A DNA stretch of 64,000 nt from Aliamphritea ceti (GCF_024347215.1 NZ_AP025282.1:3162001-3226000), one strand, 5' to 3'; positions 15,692-25,723 are shown, counted from the first letter of the stretch. Numbers and translations: made by a program. The notes: generated from the sequence alone by a model not told the origin.

Positions 15692-16954
15692 TTGCTTGCT
15701 TATGCCTTCACAAAATCACTGCGTTTACTGATTCCCGGAATCATTACTCTGATCGCAGGTGTTCTTTTACAACAGCAGGCAGCGGCTCTGCCGCTGCACT
15801 ACAAGGACATTGTTACACTGCTTCCTTATGTCCTTGGCATCATTAGCCTGATTCTGGCTGTGAGCTTCAATCAGGGACGTTTATTTCTTAGCACGCTTAA
15901 CGCGCTTTGCTTTTATGCGGCTATTCAGTCAGAGCTGCAAACTTCACTCAACTTACCGGCTAACTTCGTATTTTTTAGCCTGTTGTGTTTACTCTTTCCA
16001 ACACAGCATGCATTACTCAGCCTCTATCCAGAAAGAGGTTTTAGCCCGCGCTGGGCGCTTCCCCGCGCCAGTATAGTCATCTGCAGCTATGCCTTGCTCT
16101 GCGGACTAAAACAATTTCAGGGATTTGCCGGATGGATAGGTAACCTGCCATCAGCCATGTTGGAACTGGCCTTTAATTCCTTATTACTGAACCAGGTCAG
16201 CCTGATTATTTTTACTCTGGTACTGCTGCTCAATGCCTATTTGCTAATGCGCCGCCAAAGCCTGGTAGATGCGGCAATGCTTATCATGACACTGGCCGCT
16301 GCTCTGATGCTGGCATTTTTTGCCCAGCCTCTGGCTTCAGCATTATTTGCCTGCTCGGCACTGATCCTGTTGTTATTTACCATTTTATTTAACTCGTACA
16401 GCATGGCATTTATTGATGAGCTAACCTCTCTGCCAGGACGCCGGGCACTGGAAAATCAGCTCGCCAGCGTCGGGAAACACTACACCCTGGCAATGGTAGA
16501 TGTAGACCACTTCAAAAAATTTAATGACACTTATGGTCATGACGTTGGTGATCAGGTGCTGCGCATGGTTGCCAGCCAAATGCGCCAGGCAGCCAAAGGA
16601 GCTCAGGTATTCCGCTATGGTGGTGAGGAATTTACCATTTTGTTCAAAGGCAAAGACGAAGCCGCTGCCTGGCATACAGCGGAACGGGTACGCGAAGCTG
16701 TCGCAAATTATCCTATGTATATTCGCGGCGATAACCGCCCGGAAGATGCCGATGAAGGTAAAAATCAGCGCCAGTCAGATAAACCTGAATCTGACTATGT
16801 ACAGGTATGTATCAGCCTTGGCCTGTGTCAGAACACTGATGACCTGGCAGACAGCAGCGCAGTGCTGAAGGCTGCTGATGAAGCCTTGTATAAAGCCAAG
16901 CAAATGGGGCGTAACCGTACCATTGGCCGTCAGACGGGTATTACTAACGAATAA
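15692..16954 (+). CDS. Membrane diguanylate cyclase (GGDEF)
   Basis: A 420-residue protein with about six or seven hydrophobic segments in residues 8-240 and a GGDEF domain in about 245-415. It should synthesise cyclic di-GMP at the inner membrane. The metal/substrate motifs VDVDHFKKFNDTYGHDVGD and the signature YGGEEF are intact. No RxxD product-inhibition site is present before the signature. A charged insert (RGDNRPEDADEGKNQRQSDKPESDYVQ) of about 25 residues interrupts the domain after the signature. The start is TTG, preceded by TAAGG about 9 bp upstream; no in-frame ATG is near. Confidence 0.9.
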   Translation: MLAYAFTKSLRLLIPGIITLIAGVLLQQQAAALPLHYKDIVTLLPYVLGIISLILAVSFNQGRLFLSTLNALCFYAAIQSELQTSLNLPANFVFFSLLCLLFPTQHALLSLYPERGFSPRWALPRASIVICSYALLCGLKQFQGFAGWIGNLPSAMLELAFNSLLLNQVSLIIFTLVLLLNAYLLMRRQSLVDAAMLIMTLAAALMLAFFAQPLASALFACSALILLLFTILFNSYSMAFIDELTSLPGRRALENQLASVGKHYTLAMVDVDHFKKFNDTYGHDVGDQVLRMVASQMRQAAKGAQVFRYGGEEFTILFKGKDEAAAWHTAERVREAVANYPMYIRGDNRPEDADEGKNQRQSDKPESDYVQVCISLGLCQNTDDLADSSAVLKAADEALYKAKQMGRNRTIGRQTGITNE

Positions 16955-17082
16955 CCCTTCCCGACTGCTTTCAGCCAGGCTAAATTTTCAAACATATAGT
17001 CTGGTTGAATAAATTTCACTCGATTTTTTTGTCAGCTGGTCGATAGTAGAGATAATGACAAACCCATTCAGAGATTCGTGCC

Positions 17083-17682
17083 ATGGAGATTACCCCTCAG
17101 GGACAAACCATCCGCAGTAATGAAACGCCTGCGCAACACAATCGTAAAACCGGACAAACAGACAATCAGGGCCAGGCTAATCAGGTAAATATCAGTCAGG
17201 CAGAATCGAGTAAGACTCAACTTAATCAGTCGATCCTGAAAGCCTCTCTGGAAGTCAGTATAAAATCTGGTAATGATTCAATGACTCTGCTTTACCGCAG
17301 TGCCATTGATAAGCTTAATGAAGTTTTAGAAACTGATTTGGGTGAGAGTTCAATCAACAAAGCCTATGACTCAGGTCTGGATGTCAGTCCGGAAGCAACA
17401 GCAGAACGTATCGCTACTCAGACGACAGGATTTTTTGCCAGTTACCGTCAGCAGAACCCTGAACTCAGTGAGTCTGAAGCCGCAGAGAAGTTTAGCGAAA
17501 TCATCCGTGGTGGCATCAAACAGGGATTTGATGAAGCCAGAGAAATCCTTGACGGCTTAAAAGTGTTAGAAGGTGATATTGCAACAAACATCGATACAAC
17601 TTACGGCCTGGTACAGGAAAAACTCGATAGTTTCTTTGCAAATCTGGCCAAAACTGAGCCTGCAGAAACCCCTTCATCATAA
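17083..17682 (+). CDS. DUF5610 domain protein
   Basis: A 199-residue hydrophilic protein with no signal peptide or membrane span. The N-terminal 45 residues are Gln/Asn/Thr-rich and probably disordered. The remainder (about 50-190) matches my recollection of the DUF5610 pattern: SLEVSIKSGNDSMTLLYRSAIDKLNEVLE, then ATERIA-type helices and FDEAREILDGLKVLEGDI. DUF5610 proteins are found in marine gammaproteobacteria and have no assigned function. It sits alone between a diguanylate cyclase and an ArsR-type gene on the same strand. Confidence 0.75.
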   Translation: MEITPQGQTIRSNETPAQHNRKTGQTDNQGQANQVNISQAESSKTQLNQSILKASLEVSIKSGNDSMTLLYRSAIDKLNEVLETDLGESSINKAYDSGLDVSPEATAERIATQTTGFFASYRQQNPELSESEAAEKFSEIIRGGIKQGFDEAREILDGLKVLEGDIATNIDTTYGLVQEKLDSFFANLAKTEPAETPSS

Positions 17683-17932
17683 CCCGATTCAGATCAATGT
17701 CCGGCCTGATACTTAGGTATATGATCACAAAAGAATAGTCTGTGCCGGACGCGAATACCTGATCGGAAACCATCTGAACAAAAAACTCTGATAGCTGCTC
17801 GCCAGCCGGCGCCGTTTCTAGTGTATTAGCAAATTGAGATTTAACTCCAATTCCACTAGAATCCTTGTGTTGGATAACCGAGTGATCCTCGGCCAGCCCC
17901 ACACAATAATAAAAATTGCCGGAGATTTCCCC

Positions 17933-18265
17933 TTGAATACCATTGCGGATCATCCTATGACGCCAGAGACCCTGGTAATGATGAAAGACAATGCGGCACA
18001 AGCCGCAAAAACAATGAAAGCCCTGAGTAATGAAAGCCGACTTTTGATCCTCTGCCACCTGGATGGCAAAGAACTTTCGGTGACTCAGTTAAATGACTAC
18101 CTGGACCTTAGTCAATCGGCTTTATCGCAGCACCTGGCTGTACTGCGCAAGGATGAATTAGTCAGCACCCGCCGCGAATCGCAGACCATTTACTATTCGT
18201 TGTCAGGCAATAATGCAACTCGCATTATTCATACCCTGCACGAGGTATTCTGCCCAACGCTATAA
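17933..18265 (+). CDS. ArsR-family repressor, BigR/SqrR-like
   Basis: A 110-residue winged-helix regulator. Motifs SNESRLLILCHL, LSVTQLNDYLDLSQSALSQHLAVLRKDELVSTRRESQTIYYSL are those of the BigR/SqrR/YgaV branch. Cysteines fall at C41 and C107, the pair that forms a polysulfide bridge in SqrR, if translation starts at the TTG at 17933. That TTG has GGAG at 8-bp spacing. The ATG at 17957 has no clear ribosome site; the frame is open further upstream to 17834 without a plausible start. Family members repress sulfide-detoxification genes until they sense persulfide. No sqr, persulfide dioxygenase or rhodanese gene is in the window, so targets are elsewhere or different. Confidence 0.82.
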   Translation: MNTIADHPMTPETLVMMKDNAAQAAKTMKALSNESRLLILCHLDGKELSVTQLNDYLDLSQSALSQHLAVLRKDELVSTRRESQTIYYSLSGNNATRIIHTLHEVFCPTL

Positions 18266-18272
18266 GTGATCA

Positions 18273-18299
18273 GGCATTGAAGAGTGCCCCTTCAATGCC
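18273..18299. terminator. Hairpin between convergent genes
   Basis: A 10-bp perfect stem (GGCATTGAAG with CTTCAATGCC, 7-nt loop) lies between the ArsR and patZ stop codons. Neither side has a strong T-run. Confidence 0.5.
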
Positions 18300-18316
18300 C
18301 ATGATTACCTTCTATG

Positions 18317-21049
18317 CTAATGCTTTAAACGTTGCTTTTGCCAGTCCTGTTCCGGTTCATTCAGCAACATTTCCATTTCAATCGCGTCTTCATCCATGTT
18401 GTAACGATTCTTAAAACCCAAATGACGCGCCAGCCCCTGCATCCCTTTATTCGACACCAGAGTAGACCCCATCAACAATAGCGTTCCCCGGCTACGGCAG
18501 TAGTCGATCGCCTTCTGCATCAGAATACGGCCCAGCCCTTCCCCTTGCAGTTCATCACGAATAACGACGGAAAACTCAGCCCTTACATTGTCGGCATCTG
18601 TCACTGCACGTACGACACCAAGGGTTTCCCAACCACTGCCATCAGCCTTCCAGGCTGTGGCAATAAATGCCATCTCCCGGTCATAATCTATCTGTGTCCA
18701 GTTAGCCAGTTCGAGATGATCCGGGACCCCACGATTATAGAAATAACGCAGTCTGATCGACTCGGCACTAAGACTGTTATAGAACATCAGATGATTAGGC
18801 TCATCTTCGCCACGAATAGGCCTTACCTCAACCTCTCTGCCACCTTTAAGAAGTACCACATCGCGCAGATGTTCCGGATAAGGCGAAATAGCCAGACGAG
18901 CTCGCCCGCCAAGTGATACAGCCACATCTACGGCAAGCACGCCCTGTTTATTGATCATCAGCGGATTAATCTCAATCGCCTGCAAATGAGGTAATTCCAC
19001 CGCCATTTGCGATAAACTGAGCAACACTTCACACAACTGCTCCAGATCACTGTGTGGCCGGTGGCTATTTTCCTGTAATACCTGCCATGCCCGACTCTGA
19101 CAAATCAACTGCCTCGCCAGGCTCAGGTTTAACGGCGGTAACATCACCCGGCGATCCGCTATTACGTCTACCGTATAGCCGCCAACACCAAATATGATCA
19201 CAGGGCCAAATACCGGGTCACGGCTGATCCCCAGATTAATCAGGATTGACTGTTTACCCCGCTGCATCGGCTGCACGCAAAAGCCCAGACCAGTACTTTC
19301 CGGGCAGCGTTCTCTCGCACGGTAAGCCAGCCTTACTGCCGCCTGCTGTACTTCCTGTTCATTCTCCAGATCCAGCGCTAAATCCTGCCAACGCTGCTGA
19401 CTTCTTTCATCATAACAATACGGCTGGGCGTTCTGATCATGTAATACTTTCAAAGCAGCCGGCCGTTCAAATTGTTGTGAGGCATGCACAGCTGCATCAA
19501 TATCATCCGCATACCAGGATTTAGCCACTGGAATATTATATTGATCCAGTAAGTCACAGGCTTCGTGATGACGAAGAAAGTTGCGCCCTTCAGCGGCGGC
19601 TACTTCCAGTAAATACTTCGCCCGAATATGATTTTCACGGTTTTGAGTAATAAAAGGCAGCGGGGTCTGTTTCATCGCGCTCTGGTTACGATGAAAATCC
19701 ACCATATACATAAAAGCGTCTACCGCTTCTTCCGGTGTGATAAAAGTCGTCATACCTGCAACGTTAAACAGATTACGACAATCAATGGCGGTGCTGCGCC
19801 CCATCCAACAGGTCAAAACATTACGCACAGTTTTTTTAGCAACAGCAATCACCGCTTCCGCGGTATCTGAGCCGGATGCTAGCCGGGTAGGAGCATGAAC
19901 CACCAGCACCACATCAACCTGATCATCTTTTGTCAGTAACTCAACGGCACGGGAAAAACATGCAGGAGTAGCTTCAGCACTCAGATCAACTGGGTTACGT
20001 CCACTCCAGCTCAACGGCAGAACATCCTTCAGCGCCTCTACAGTTGCCGGGCTGATTTGCGCCAGCCGACCACCACGTTTGCGTAATCGATCCGCTGCCA
20101 GCGCACTCGGTCCTAAACCATTACACACAATTGCTAACCGCTCGCCACGCATGGTCTTCATACGTGACAGAGTTTCCAGCGCATTAAACAGCTGATCACT
20201 GCTATCAACCCGTACAGCACCGGCACGACTGAGCGCAGCGTTATACACTAAATCTTCGTGAGCAATTCCAGGAGCAAGCGCTTCTAACCGGTCTTCCGCG
20301 AACACCATATTTGATTTAAGCACCAGCACGAGCTTGTTGCGTGAAGCAGCCCGCAAAGCACTTATAAAGCCCCGGGAGTTACCGATAAGATGATCCATCT
20401 GCAACAAAATGGCCTGCGTATGCTGATCCTGCGCCAGGTAATCTATAATCGACGCCAGATCCACATCGACACCATCACCTAAGGTAAGAAAATGTGAGAA
20501 GCCAATTCCCTGACCATTCGCCCAGTCAATCATTGCCGTACCAAGTAGGCCAGACTGACCTATGTAACTGACCTTCCCCTTCTGAATATTCAGATGCGAA
20601 TAACTGGCATTGATATTCTGCCAGGGTGCCAGCATCCCCATACAATCCGGACCAAGAATACGAATACCATATGGTTCAGCTGCTTCTCGAATCGCATCCC
20701 GCTGGCTTTTACCGTCCGGGCCGAGTGTCCGGGACAAACCACCGGTCAGAATCATTGCAGCTTTAACCCCTTGTCTTCCCAGCGTTTCAACTACAGCTGG
20801 AACAGTTGCCGGGGGGGAACAAATAATCGCCAGATCAGCCACCCAATCCAAATCTGTAACTTCCGCAACAGCCTGTACACCGAATACTTCACTTTGAATA
20901 TCCGGGTGCACTACCGCTAACTGACCTTTATAGCCGCCCTCCAGTAAGTTCTGCAGAACCACGCCACCCATATTATCAGGCCGCTCAGAAGCACCGATAA
21001 TGACGATAGACTTGGGGTTGAACAAACGCTTCAGGTATCGGGTACTCAC
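18317..21049 (-). CDS. PatZ-type protein: ADP-forming acyl-CoA synthetase fused to GNAT acetyltransferase
   Basis: A 910-residue protein like E. coli PatZ/YfiQ and Salmonella Pat, which acetylate lysines of metabolic enzymes such as acetyl-CoA synthetase. Order: CoA-binding domain (RLFNPKSIVIIGASERPDNMG), succinyl-CoA-ligase-like flavodoxin region, ATP-grasp domain (about 470-690), then GNAT domain with the acetyl-CoA loop RDELQGEGLGRILMQKA near 860. The frame extends to an ATG at 21112, but the GTG at 21049 gives MSTRYLKRLFNPKSI, aligning with the family N-terminus, and has GGGC upstream. Probably active as acetyltransferase; the synthetase half may be regulatory as in PatZ. Confidence 0.9.
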   Translation of the reverse strand: MSTRYLKRLFNPKSIVIIGASERPDNMGGVVLQNLLEGGYKGQLAVVHPDIQSEVFGVQAVAEVTDLDWVADLAIICSPPATVPAVVETLGRQGVKAAMILTGGLSRTLGPDGKSQRDAIREAAEPYGIRILGPDCMGMLAPWQNINASYSHLNIQKGKVSYIGQSGLLGTAMIDWANGQGIGFSHFLTLGDGVDVDLASIIDYLAQDQHTQAILLQMDHLIGNSRGFISALRAASRNKLVLVLKSNMVFAEDRLEALAPGIAHEDLVYNAALSRAGAVRVDSSDQLFNALETLSRMKTMRGERLAIVCNGLGPSALAADRLRKRGGRLAQISPATVEALKDVLPLSWSGRNPVDLSAEATPACFSRAVELLTKDDQVDVVLVVHAPTRLASGSDTAEAVIAVAKKTVRNVLTCWMGRSTAIDCRNLFNVAGMTTFITPEEAVDAFMYMVDFHRNQSAMKQTPLPFITQNRENHIRAKYLLEVAAAEGRNFLRHHEACDLLDQYNIPVAKSWYADDIDAAVHASQQFERPAALKVLHDQNAQPYCYDERSQQRWQDLALDLENEQEVQQAAVRLAYRARERCPESTGLGFCVQPMQRGKQSILINLGISRDPVFGPVIIFGVGGYTVDVIADRRVMLPPLNLSLARQLICQSRAWQVLQENSHRPHSDLEQLCEVLLSLSQMAVELPHLQAIEINPLMINKQGVLAVDVAVSLGGRARLAISPYPEHLRDVVLLKGGREVEVRPIRGEDEPNHLMFYNSLSAESIRLRYFYNRGVPDHLELANWTQIDYDREMAFIATAWKADGSGWETLGVVRAVTDADNVRAEFSVVIRDELQGEGLGRILMQKAIDYCRSRGTLLLMGSTLVSNKGMQGLARHLGFKNRYNMDEDAIEMEMLLNEPEQDWQKQRLKH

Positions 21050-21273
21050 GGCAACTGCCCTGCAATGGATTAGCAAACATAATAGTCGGTATTCTACCTG
21101 TGAAATGTTCATTTCGCAGATGCAGCATAAATTTTATTGCTATCTTTGTGACGGATATCAAAGGTTAACCGCTTCCGCAATACAGTGAGTATTTCATCGT
21201 ATCCTGAAGCAAGAGCTAACTGGCTTTACACGGGAGTGACAGACTTATTCCCCCCACATGCAGAACCCGCCAC

Positions 21274-22440
21274 TCAGACTTTATATTTTCTTTGCTGCAA
21301 TAAACTCACAGCCGCCAAAATTAATTCCAACGCACCCAGCAAGAGCAAAACAGCCAGTAACATATCAACACCGCCAACGCTAAGCAGCCACCCGCCGATA
21401 AACGGAAAACCATATAATCCGACAAAATAAGCTAACGGAAAAACCAACAGCGCAGGCTGCAGTAAATCACTCTCTTTAATATTAGCGACGACCCCATTCA
21501 ACACTGAATATGTCAGCCCATAACCCAGTGCGAACACTACGGTGGTGGCTATAAAAACCGTCGCCGACTGCATTACAAAAGTGTAAGAAGCAAGTGACAG
21601 GCACATAAGGATCAGCAAAATAACAGCCACAGGATACGCAGGTTGTGTATTAATTTTACCTGCCAGCCCCAACCGTGAAACAACAACCGTCACCACAAAA
21701 ACAGAAAAGAATAACGAAAAATCGATGCCCTTGGCTTCAGCAATGATAGTCTGAAAATTGGTCAGACAACCAAAGATAGCCCCACCGATAGCAATCATCA
21801 GAACCGGCACTCTGGCTTTAGTATTAAATACCGCTTTTATTCGCTCCATACTCAGTGAAGCACCTGACTGAAATAGCCCCTCCGAACTTTCTGAAACATC
21901 ATTTTTAAGGGATAAAAATAATCCAGCACTAACCGCTGACAAAGCAGCCCCCAGAATAAATATATCGTTGATACTCAACGCCAACGCCTGGAACACACGT
22001 CCAAGAACCGGACCAGTCCCTACTCCCAGCATCATCAGGCCAGAAATTATTGTCAAAATACGAACTTTTTGTGATACCGGTGAAATAGCTACCGTCAAAA
22101 CAGGCGTCAACAGATAAAAAATCGCCCAACCGAAGCCCAGGCCTAAACCAATTATCAGATTACTTGCGTGTATCCCATTTAGCATTGCAACATACAAAAG
22201 CGACACCATCTGAACTAACGCAGACAGAGTAATTGCGCCCACTTTCCCTAAGCGATCCGCCAGATGCCCTGAAAACGCGCCTGAAAGCAGTGCTGATAGC
22301 ATTGCTATACCGAGTATCTGCCCAACATGGATTTCACTTCCACCCAACTGCCCTATCCGAAGCGGCAGCAGAAACGTAATTCCATACGCTGTCGAATGAA
22401 AAATTACAGCCGTATACATTCGAAAATAAATCAGATTCAT
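21274..22440 (-). CDS. MFS transporter
   Basis: A 388-residue major-facilitator protein with about twelve hydrophobic segments. The MFS loop 2-3 motif appears as GAFSGHLADRLGKVGAITLSA (about 55-75), the D-R-x-G-K pattern of the family. The second half starts near residue 205 after the charged central loop (SESSEGLFQSGASLSMERIK). Such 12-segment carriers often export drugs or metabolites. No nearby gene suggests a substrate. A 225-bp gap separates it from the divergently reading patZ promoter region. Confidence 0.85.
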   Translation of the reverse strand: MNLIYFRMYTAVIFHSTAYGITFLLPLRIGQLGGSEIHVGQILGIAMLSALLSGAFSGHLADRLGKVGAITLSALVQMVSLLYVAMLNGIHASNLIIGLGLGFGWAIFYLLTPVLTVAISPVSQKVRILTIISGLMMLGVGTGPVLGRVFQALALSINDIFILGAALSAVSAGLFLSLKNDVSESSEGLFQSGASLSMERIKAVFNTKARVPVLMIAIGGAIFGCLTNFQTIIAEAKGIDFSLFFSVFVVTVVVSRLGLAGKINTQPAYPVAVILLILMCLSLASYTFVMQSATVFIATTVVFALGYGLTYSVLNGVVANIKESDLLQPALLVFPLAYFVGLYGFPFIGGWLLSVGGVDMLLAVLLLLGALELILAAVSLLQQRKYKV

Positions 22441-22789
22441 ACACTCTCCAGCCTTTCCATATTCCCGTGCTTCACATCATTACCTTTCTCAATATGTGTA
22501 AACCACTAACTGGCTGGAAGAGTATGTCAATAACAAGAAACTCAACAGACCCACTATACCTGCCTGTTACTGCCCAATCTTTCTACAAATAACCAGAAAA
22601 CCTGCCGGCCTCGTTGCAAAAGACATCAGTAAACATAGCTAGATGTTCAGCTTACTCTTTGCATTTTCTGAACATCGAAAACTGCTTTATGTAATACAAA
22701 CGCAAGAAAACAGGTTCGTTGAACCTGCCTGAGTGATCAAATCAATGTGCCAATAAAAGCAGCTGACCATAAAAACGATGGGGTAACCA
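22441..22789. other. Intergenic stretch between MFS and DUF1203 genes
   Basis: This is a 349-bp divergent promoter region. The only structure I see is a weak inverted repeat, ACTCTCCAGCC near 22441 and GGCTGGAAGAGT near 22514. Nothing else was recognised. Confidence 0.4.
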
Positions 22790-23272
22790 ATGAAGTACAG
22801 AATAATTCCGTTACGTCGCGACTTTACCGATAAAGTTAGAAACACACTGAGAGATGATCAGAATCAATCTGTTGAAATCACTGTTGCCAACGGCGGTGAA
22901 CCCTGCAGGGATGTAATGCGAAGGGCTTTACCCGGTGAGCAAATCATTTTGGCGAGCTACTGCCCTTTCAGTCAGCCCGGGCCTTATAAAGAATATGGGC
23001 CTGTCTTTATACTCGCGGAGCAAAGCGACGAAAATTTCGATACGTCTAAGCTACCCTTCCCAACGGAAACAAACGCTAGCTACTTAGGTGAAACATTCGT
23101 ATTGAAAACTTATTGTAAGAATGAACGCATCATTGATGCAAAACTGGCAACCCCCTCAAATGCTGAAGCCGTACTTGCTAAGCTGTTTTCAGATAACAAG
23201 GTTGCCTTTGCCATTGCAAGGTACGCAGCTTTTGGCTGTTATAGCCTGCGATTAGAGAAGAGGCGTTCTTGA
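22790..23272 (+). CDS. DUF1203 family protein
   Basis: A 160-residue cytoplasmic protein. The pattern PLGxxF-like N-terminus (IIPLRRDFTDKVR), the CRDVMRRALPGEQIILASYCPFSQPGPYKEYGPVFIL core and the terminal YGCYSLRL-like end (YAAFGCYSLRLEKR) identify the DUF1203 family. Family proteins are about 155 residues and functionally uncharacterised. It has its own terminator 11 bp after the stop and no operon partner. Confidence 0.85.
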   Translation: MKYRIIPLRRDFTDKVRNTLRDDQNQSVEITVANGGEPCRDVMRRALPGEQIILASYCPFSQPGPYKEYGPVFILAEQSDENFDTSKLPFPTETNASYLGETFVLKTYCKNERIIDAKLATPSNAEAVLAKLFSDNKVAFAIARYAAFGCYSLRLEKRRS

Positions 23273-23283
23273 AATCCACACAA

Positions 23284-23305
23284 AAACCCGCCGTCAGGCG
23301 GGTTT
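23284..23305 (+). terminator. Terminator of DUF1203 gene
   Basis: A 9-bp stem (AAACCCGCC with GGCGGGTTT, loop GTCA) lies between convergent genes. The T-run is short. Confidence 0.75.
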
Positions 23306-23332
23306 GGACTATATTCTGAATCCGAACAATAA

Positions 23333-23899
23333 TTACAAAGAATTCATTTCCTTATAACGCTTAACTAGCGCTTCAGGATATTTTTTCTTATTGGTTTTGT
23401 TCAGAACAAACACCACTGACTGACCCTGTGGACCAGTACCAATTTGAGTCAGACGGTAAGCAGCTTCGCCAGTCTGACGAACAGCTTCCATATCATCTAA
23501 ACGGTTAAACACGTATAAACGACCGTCTTCGCCGCGCATCTCACCGTAAAAATCTTCAGCCGCTGGCATTGCACCCTTATACATTTCAACACCGGCCAGA
23601 CCATTGAGCTTCTTCTTGTCTTCGCCACGCAGGCCAAATACCAGGCTTTCACCTTTAGGGCCACCACCGATAAATACTTTACGGTATGAAGTTTCACCTA
23701 CTGTCAGAAACTGCTGGTAGGTAGCAAAATCATCAAATACGTAATGACGGCCTTCATGTGCCACTTCGTATAAATCCTGATTATTCAGCTGAGGCACTGC
23801 TGCTTCAGCAACTGGCTTATCCTGCTGGGTCTGACAAGCAGTCAGCGCAAGAGTAGCACCGGCAACCATCATTGCTGTCGCAAGCTTCTTCATAGACAT
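23333..23899 (-). CDS. Lipoprotein, unknown function
   Basis: A 188-residue protein with a lipoprotein signal: hydrophobic stretch 8-19 and lipobox LTAC with the lipidated Cys near residue 22. The mature part contains two similar segments, YEVAHEGRHYVFDDFATYQQFLTVGETSYRKVFIGGGPKGESLVFGL (about 44-92) and FYGEMRGEDGRLYVFNRLDDMEAVRQTGEAAYRLTQIGTGPQGQSVVFVL (about 117-166). It is therefore an internal duplication of a roughly 50-residue unit. I do not recognise a named family. It is probably anchored to a membrane facing the periplasm. GGAG at 9-bp spacing supports the first ATG. Confidence 0.8.
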   Translation of the reverse strand: MSMKKLATAMMVAGATLALTACQTQQDKPVAEAAVPQLNNQDLYEVAHEGRHYVFDDFATYQQFLTVGETSYRKVFIGGGPKGESLVFGLRGEDKKKLNGLAGVEMYKGAMPAAEDFYGEMRGEDGRLYVFNRLDDMEAVRQTGEAAYRLTQIGTGPQGQSVVFVLNKTNKKKYPEALVKRYKEMNSL

Positions 23900-24187
23900 A
23901 GTTATTATCTCCAGAGCACTAATAAGTTTTGATGGCTAAGGAGAATAAGGAAAAATTATGACAGGGAAATGTCAGAATTACTGCAGTCCTGTAACAAGGA
24001 TTATGCGTATAACTCAAGCTAAAAGACTAAGACTCTGCATTGTAAATATTTTTTAACGCTGACATTGGATCTGCCAACTATCGGTCTATTTAACTAACAC
24101 GTTTCCGGCCATACTCATTTTCTGAATGCCAAAGCTGCTTTAGCATTCCCAAAAACAAATATCAGGCAAACTCCAACCAGCCAGAAC

Positions 24188-24478
24188 TTATAAAAAAGCT
24201 AACAAAAACAACACCAATGCTGCAGCTATACCTATGAAAAAAGTTGCACCAACCTGAACACCACATACCAATATCACATTCAGCGCTTTTGGTGTGCCTG
24301 AAAACCCCGGATGGTCCTTAGAGTTAACAACAACGATATAGCTGCTTAACGGAATCGTCATGATCCAAAGCCAGCTATAACCAGCCCCCAGTATAGATAT
24401 CAAAGCTAATAAAAAAGCGATATTGAGGAGTATTGCGTATCCAAACGGTACTAACGATTCTGTTCTGGTCATAATCAT
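24188..24478 (-). CDS. Small membrane protein, unknown function
   Basis: A 96-residue protein with three hydrophobic segments (about 12-32, 36-52 and 66-94) and a short hydrophilic loop (NSKDHPGFSGTPKAL). I do not recognise a family. A second ATG two codons in (24472) has slightly better spacing to an AGG, so the true start may be there. It lies alone on the reverse strand, upstream of the lipoprotein gene by 288 bp; that gap shows no gene. Confidence 0.6.
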   Translation of the reverse strand: MIMTRTESLVPFGYAILLNIAFLLALISILGAGYSWLWIMTIPLSSYIVVVNSKDHPGFSGTPKALNVILVCGVQVGATFFIGIAAALVLFLLAFL

Positions 24479-24607
24479 GCCTATTTCAATTTTTTATTAT
24501 TCTCACCAGACATCCATTGACCTGCGAATGCCCGGTTTTCTGTATAAATAGCTCTGCTCTAAATTTTAACAGTGCCACTGAATCATGACTCAGTTAAACA
24601 GCTTCCG

Positions 24608-25723
24608 CTACAAATCTGCGACCCGGTAAAGAATCGCATCCCGGTATCCGGTAACAATACGGATCAAACCAGCTAACTGATGATTCAGATCTGCATCGCC
24701 ACTGTCGACAATAAGTGGACGACCATCCAACGACTGTATTTTAGTTTTAGTCGCGACAACAATGATATTTTCACGTCCAAGACGTTTTAACAACGCTGGA
24801 CTCAGTTGCTGATTACCACGTCCAATAATATGCCCCTGCCCACCGATTACTGTAATCACCAACCGGGTTTCGCGCCCATCTGTCATTTCCAGCAACTGCT
24901 GAGCAGTCAGATCCTGACCAATTAACTTGCCATTTTCAATCAGATCAACACCCAACAAAGTATTTTCCAGACGCAGTTCATTCATCAGCGCCTGGACAGT
25001 CGAGCCTGACCCCATAATATACAGAACATCATCTTCCATGCTTTCAACGAAGTCTGCGGCGATGTCATCCAGCACCAGCTCTTCAACTTCCTTACCACCG
25101 CTGCTTTTAACATTCTGCACATAGCGGGCTTCCTGCGGTACCAGTAACTCACCATAATATTTAGCACGGACTCTGCCTTCACGAAAAGCAACTTCGTCGA
25201 TATCCCGTACTTCCTGCTCATCTAAAGTGACTATTTCTCCCCGTACCAGCATTGCTACCACTTCGCCGGCAGCCTTAGGCGTGACAGCATACACACCGGA
25301 ATGAATTTTCACCCCTGCAGGTATGCCCAGCACTGGTACCGCATTTTCGATGGCATGACAGATATTTCGAGCTGTACCATCACCGCCAGCAAACAAAATC
25401 AGATCAACACCTTCAGCAACCATAGCAATAGCTGCTTTTTCAGTGTCTTCCGCGGTTGTATGGCCAGACTGGATTTCACCAATAACCTTTGGGTTAAAAC
25501 CCATTTCAGTAGCAGTATCGGCACCCATTTCAGCAGGAAAGCTAACCACTTCCATTACAAGCCCCTGCAACGGTTCAAGCGCCTGACGGGTACGTAGATT
25601 CGCCTTGGGCTCAGCGCCTAAAGCTATTGCTTTTGCAGCTGTGTCTTCACCGTCGCTGCCTTTCAACGCAACGCTTCCGCCCAGTCCCGCAACGGGATTT
25701 ACAATCAAACCTAATCGAAACAT
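24608..25723 (-). CDS. ATP-NAD kinase-like protein (AcoX/COG3199 type)
   Basis: A 371-residue protein related to NAD kinase and AcoX. Visible motifs are the N-terminal RLGLIVNPVAGLGG, the NAD-kinase-like ILFAGGDGTARNICHA (about 120) and PAGVKIHSGVYAVTP (about 150). Proteins of this group are larger than NadK and are often annotated as ATP-NAD kinases. Activity on NAD has not been shown for most. The frame opens 12 codons earlier, but the ATG at 25723 has AGGA at 7-bp spacing and starts MFRLGLIVNP as in relatives. It stands alone. Confidence 0.85.
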   Translation of the reverse strand: MFRLGLIVNPVAGLGGSVALKGSDGEDTAAKAIALGAEPKANLRTRQALEPLQGLVMEVVSFPAEMGADTATEMGFNPKVIGEIQSGHTTAEDTEKAAIAMVAEGVDLILFAGGDGTARNICHAIENAVPVLGIPAGVKIHSGVYAVTPKAAGEVVAMLVRGEIVTLDEQEVRDIDEVAFREGRVRAKYYGELLVPQEARYVQNVKSSGGKEVEELVLDDIAADFVESMEDDVLYIMGSGSTVQALMNELRLENTLLGVDLIENGKLIGQDLTAQQLLEMTDGRETRLVITVIGGQGHIIGRGNQQLSPALLKRLGRENIIVVATKTKIQSLDGRPLIVDSGDADLNHQLAGLIRIVTGYRDAILYRVADL

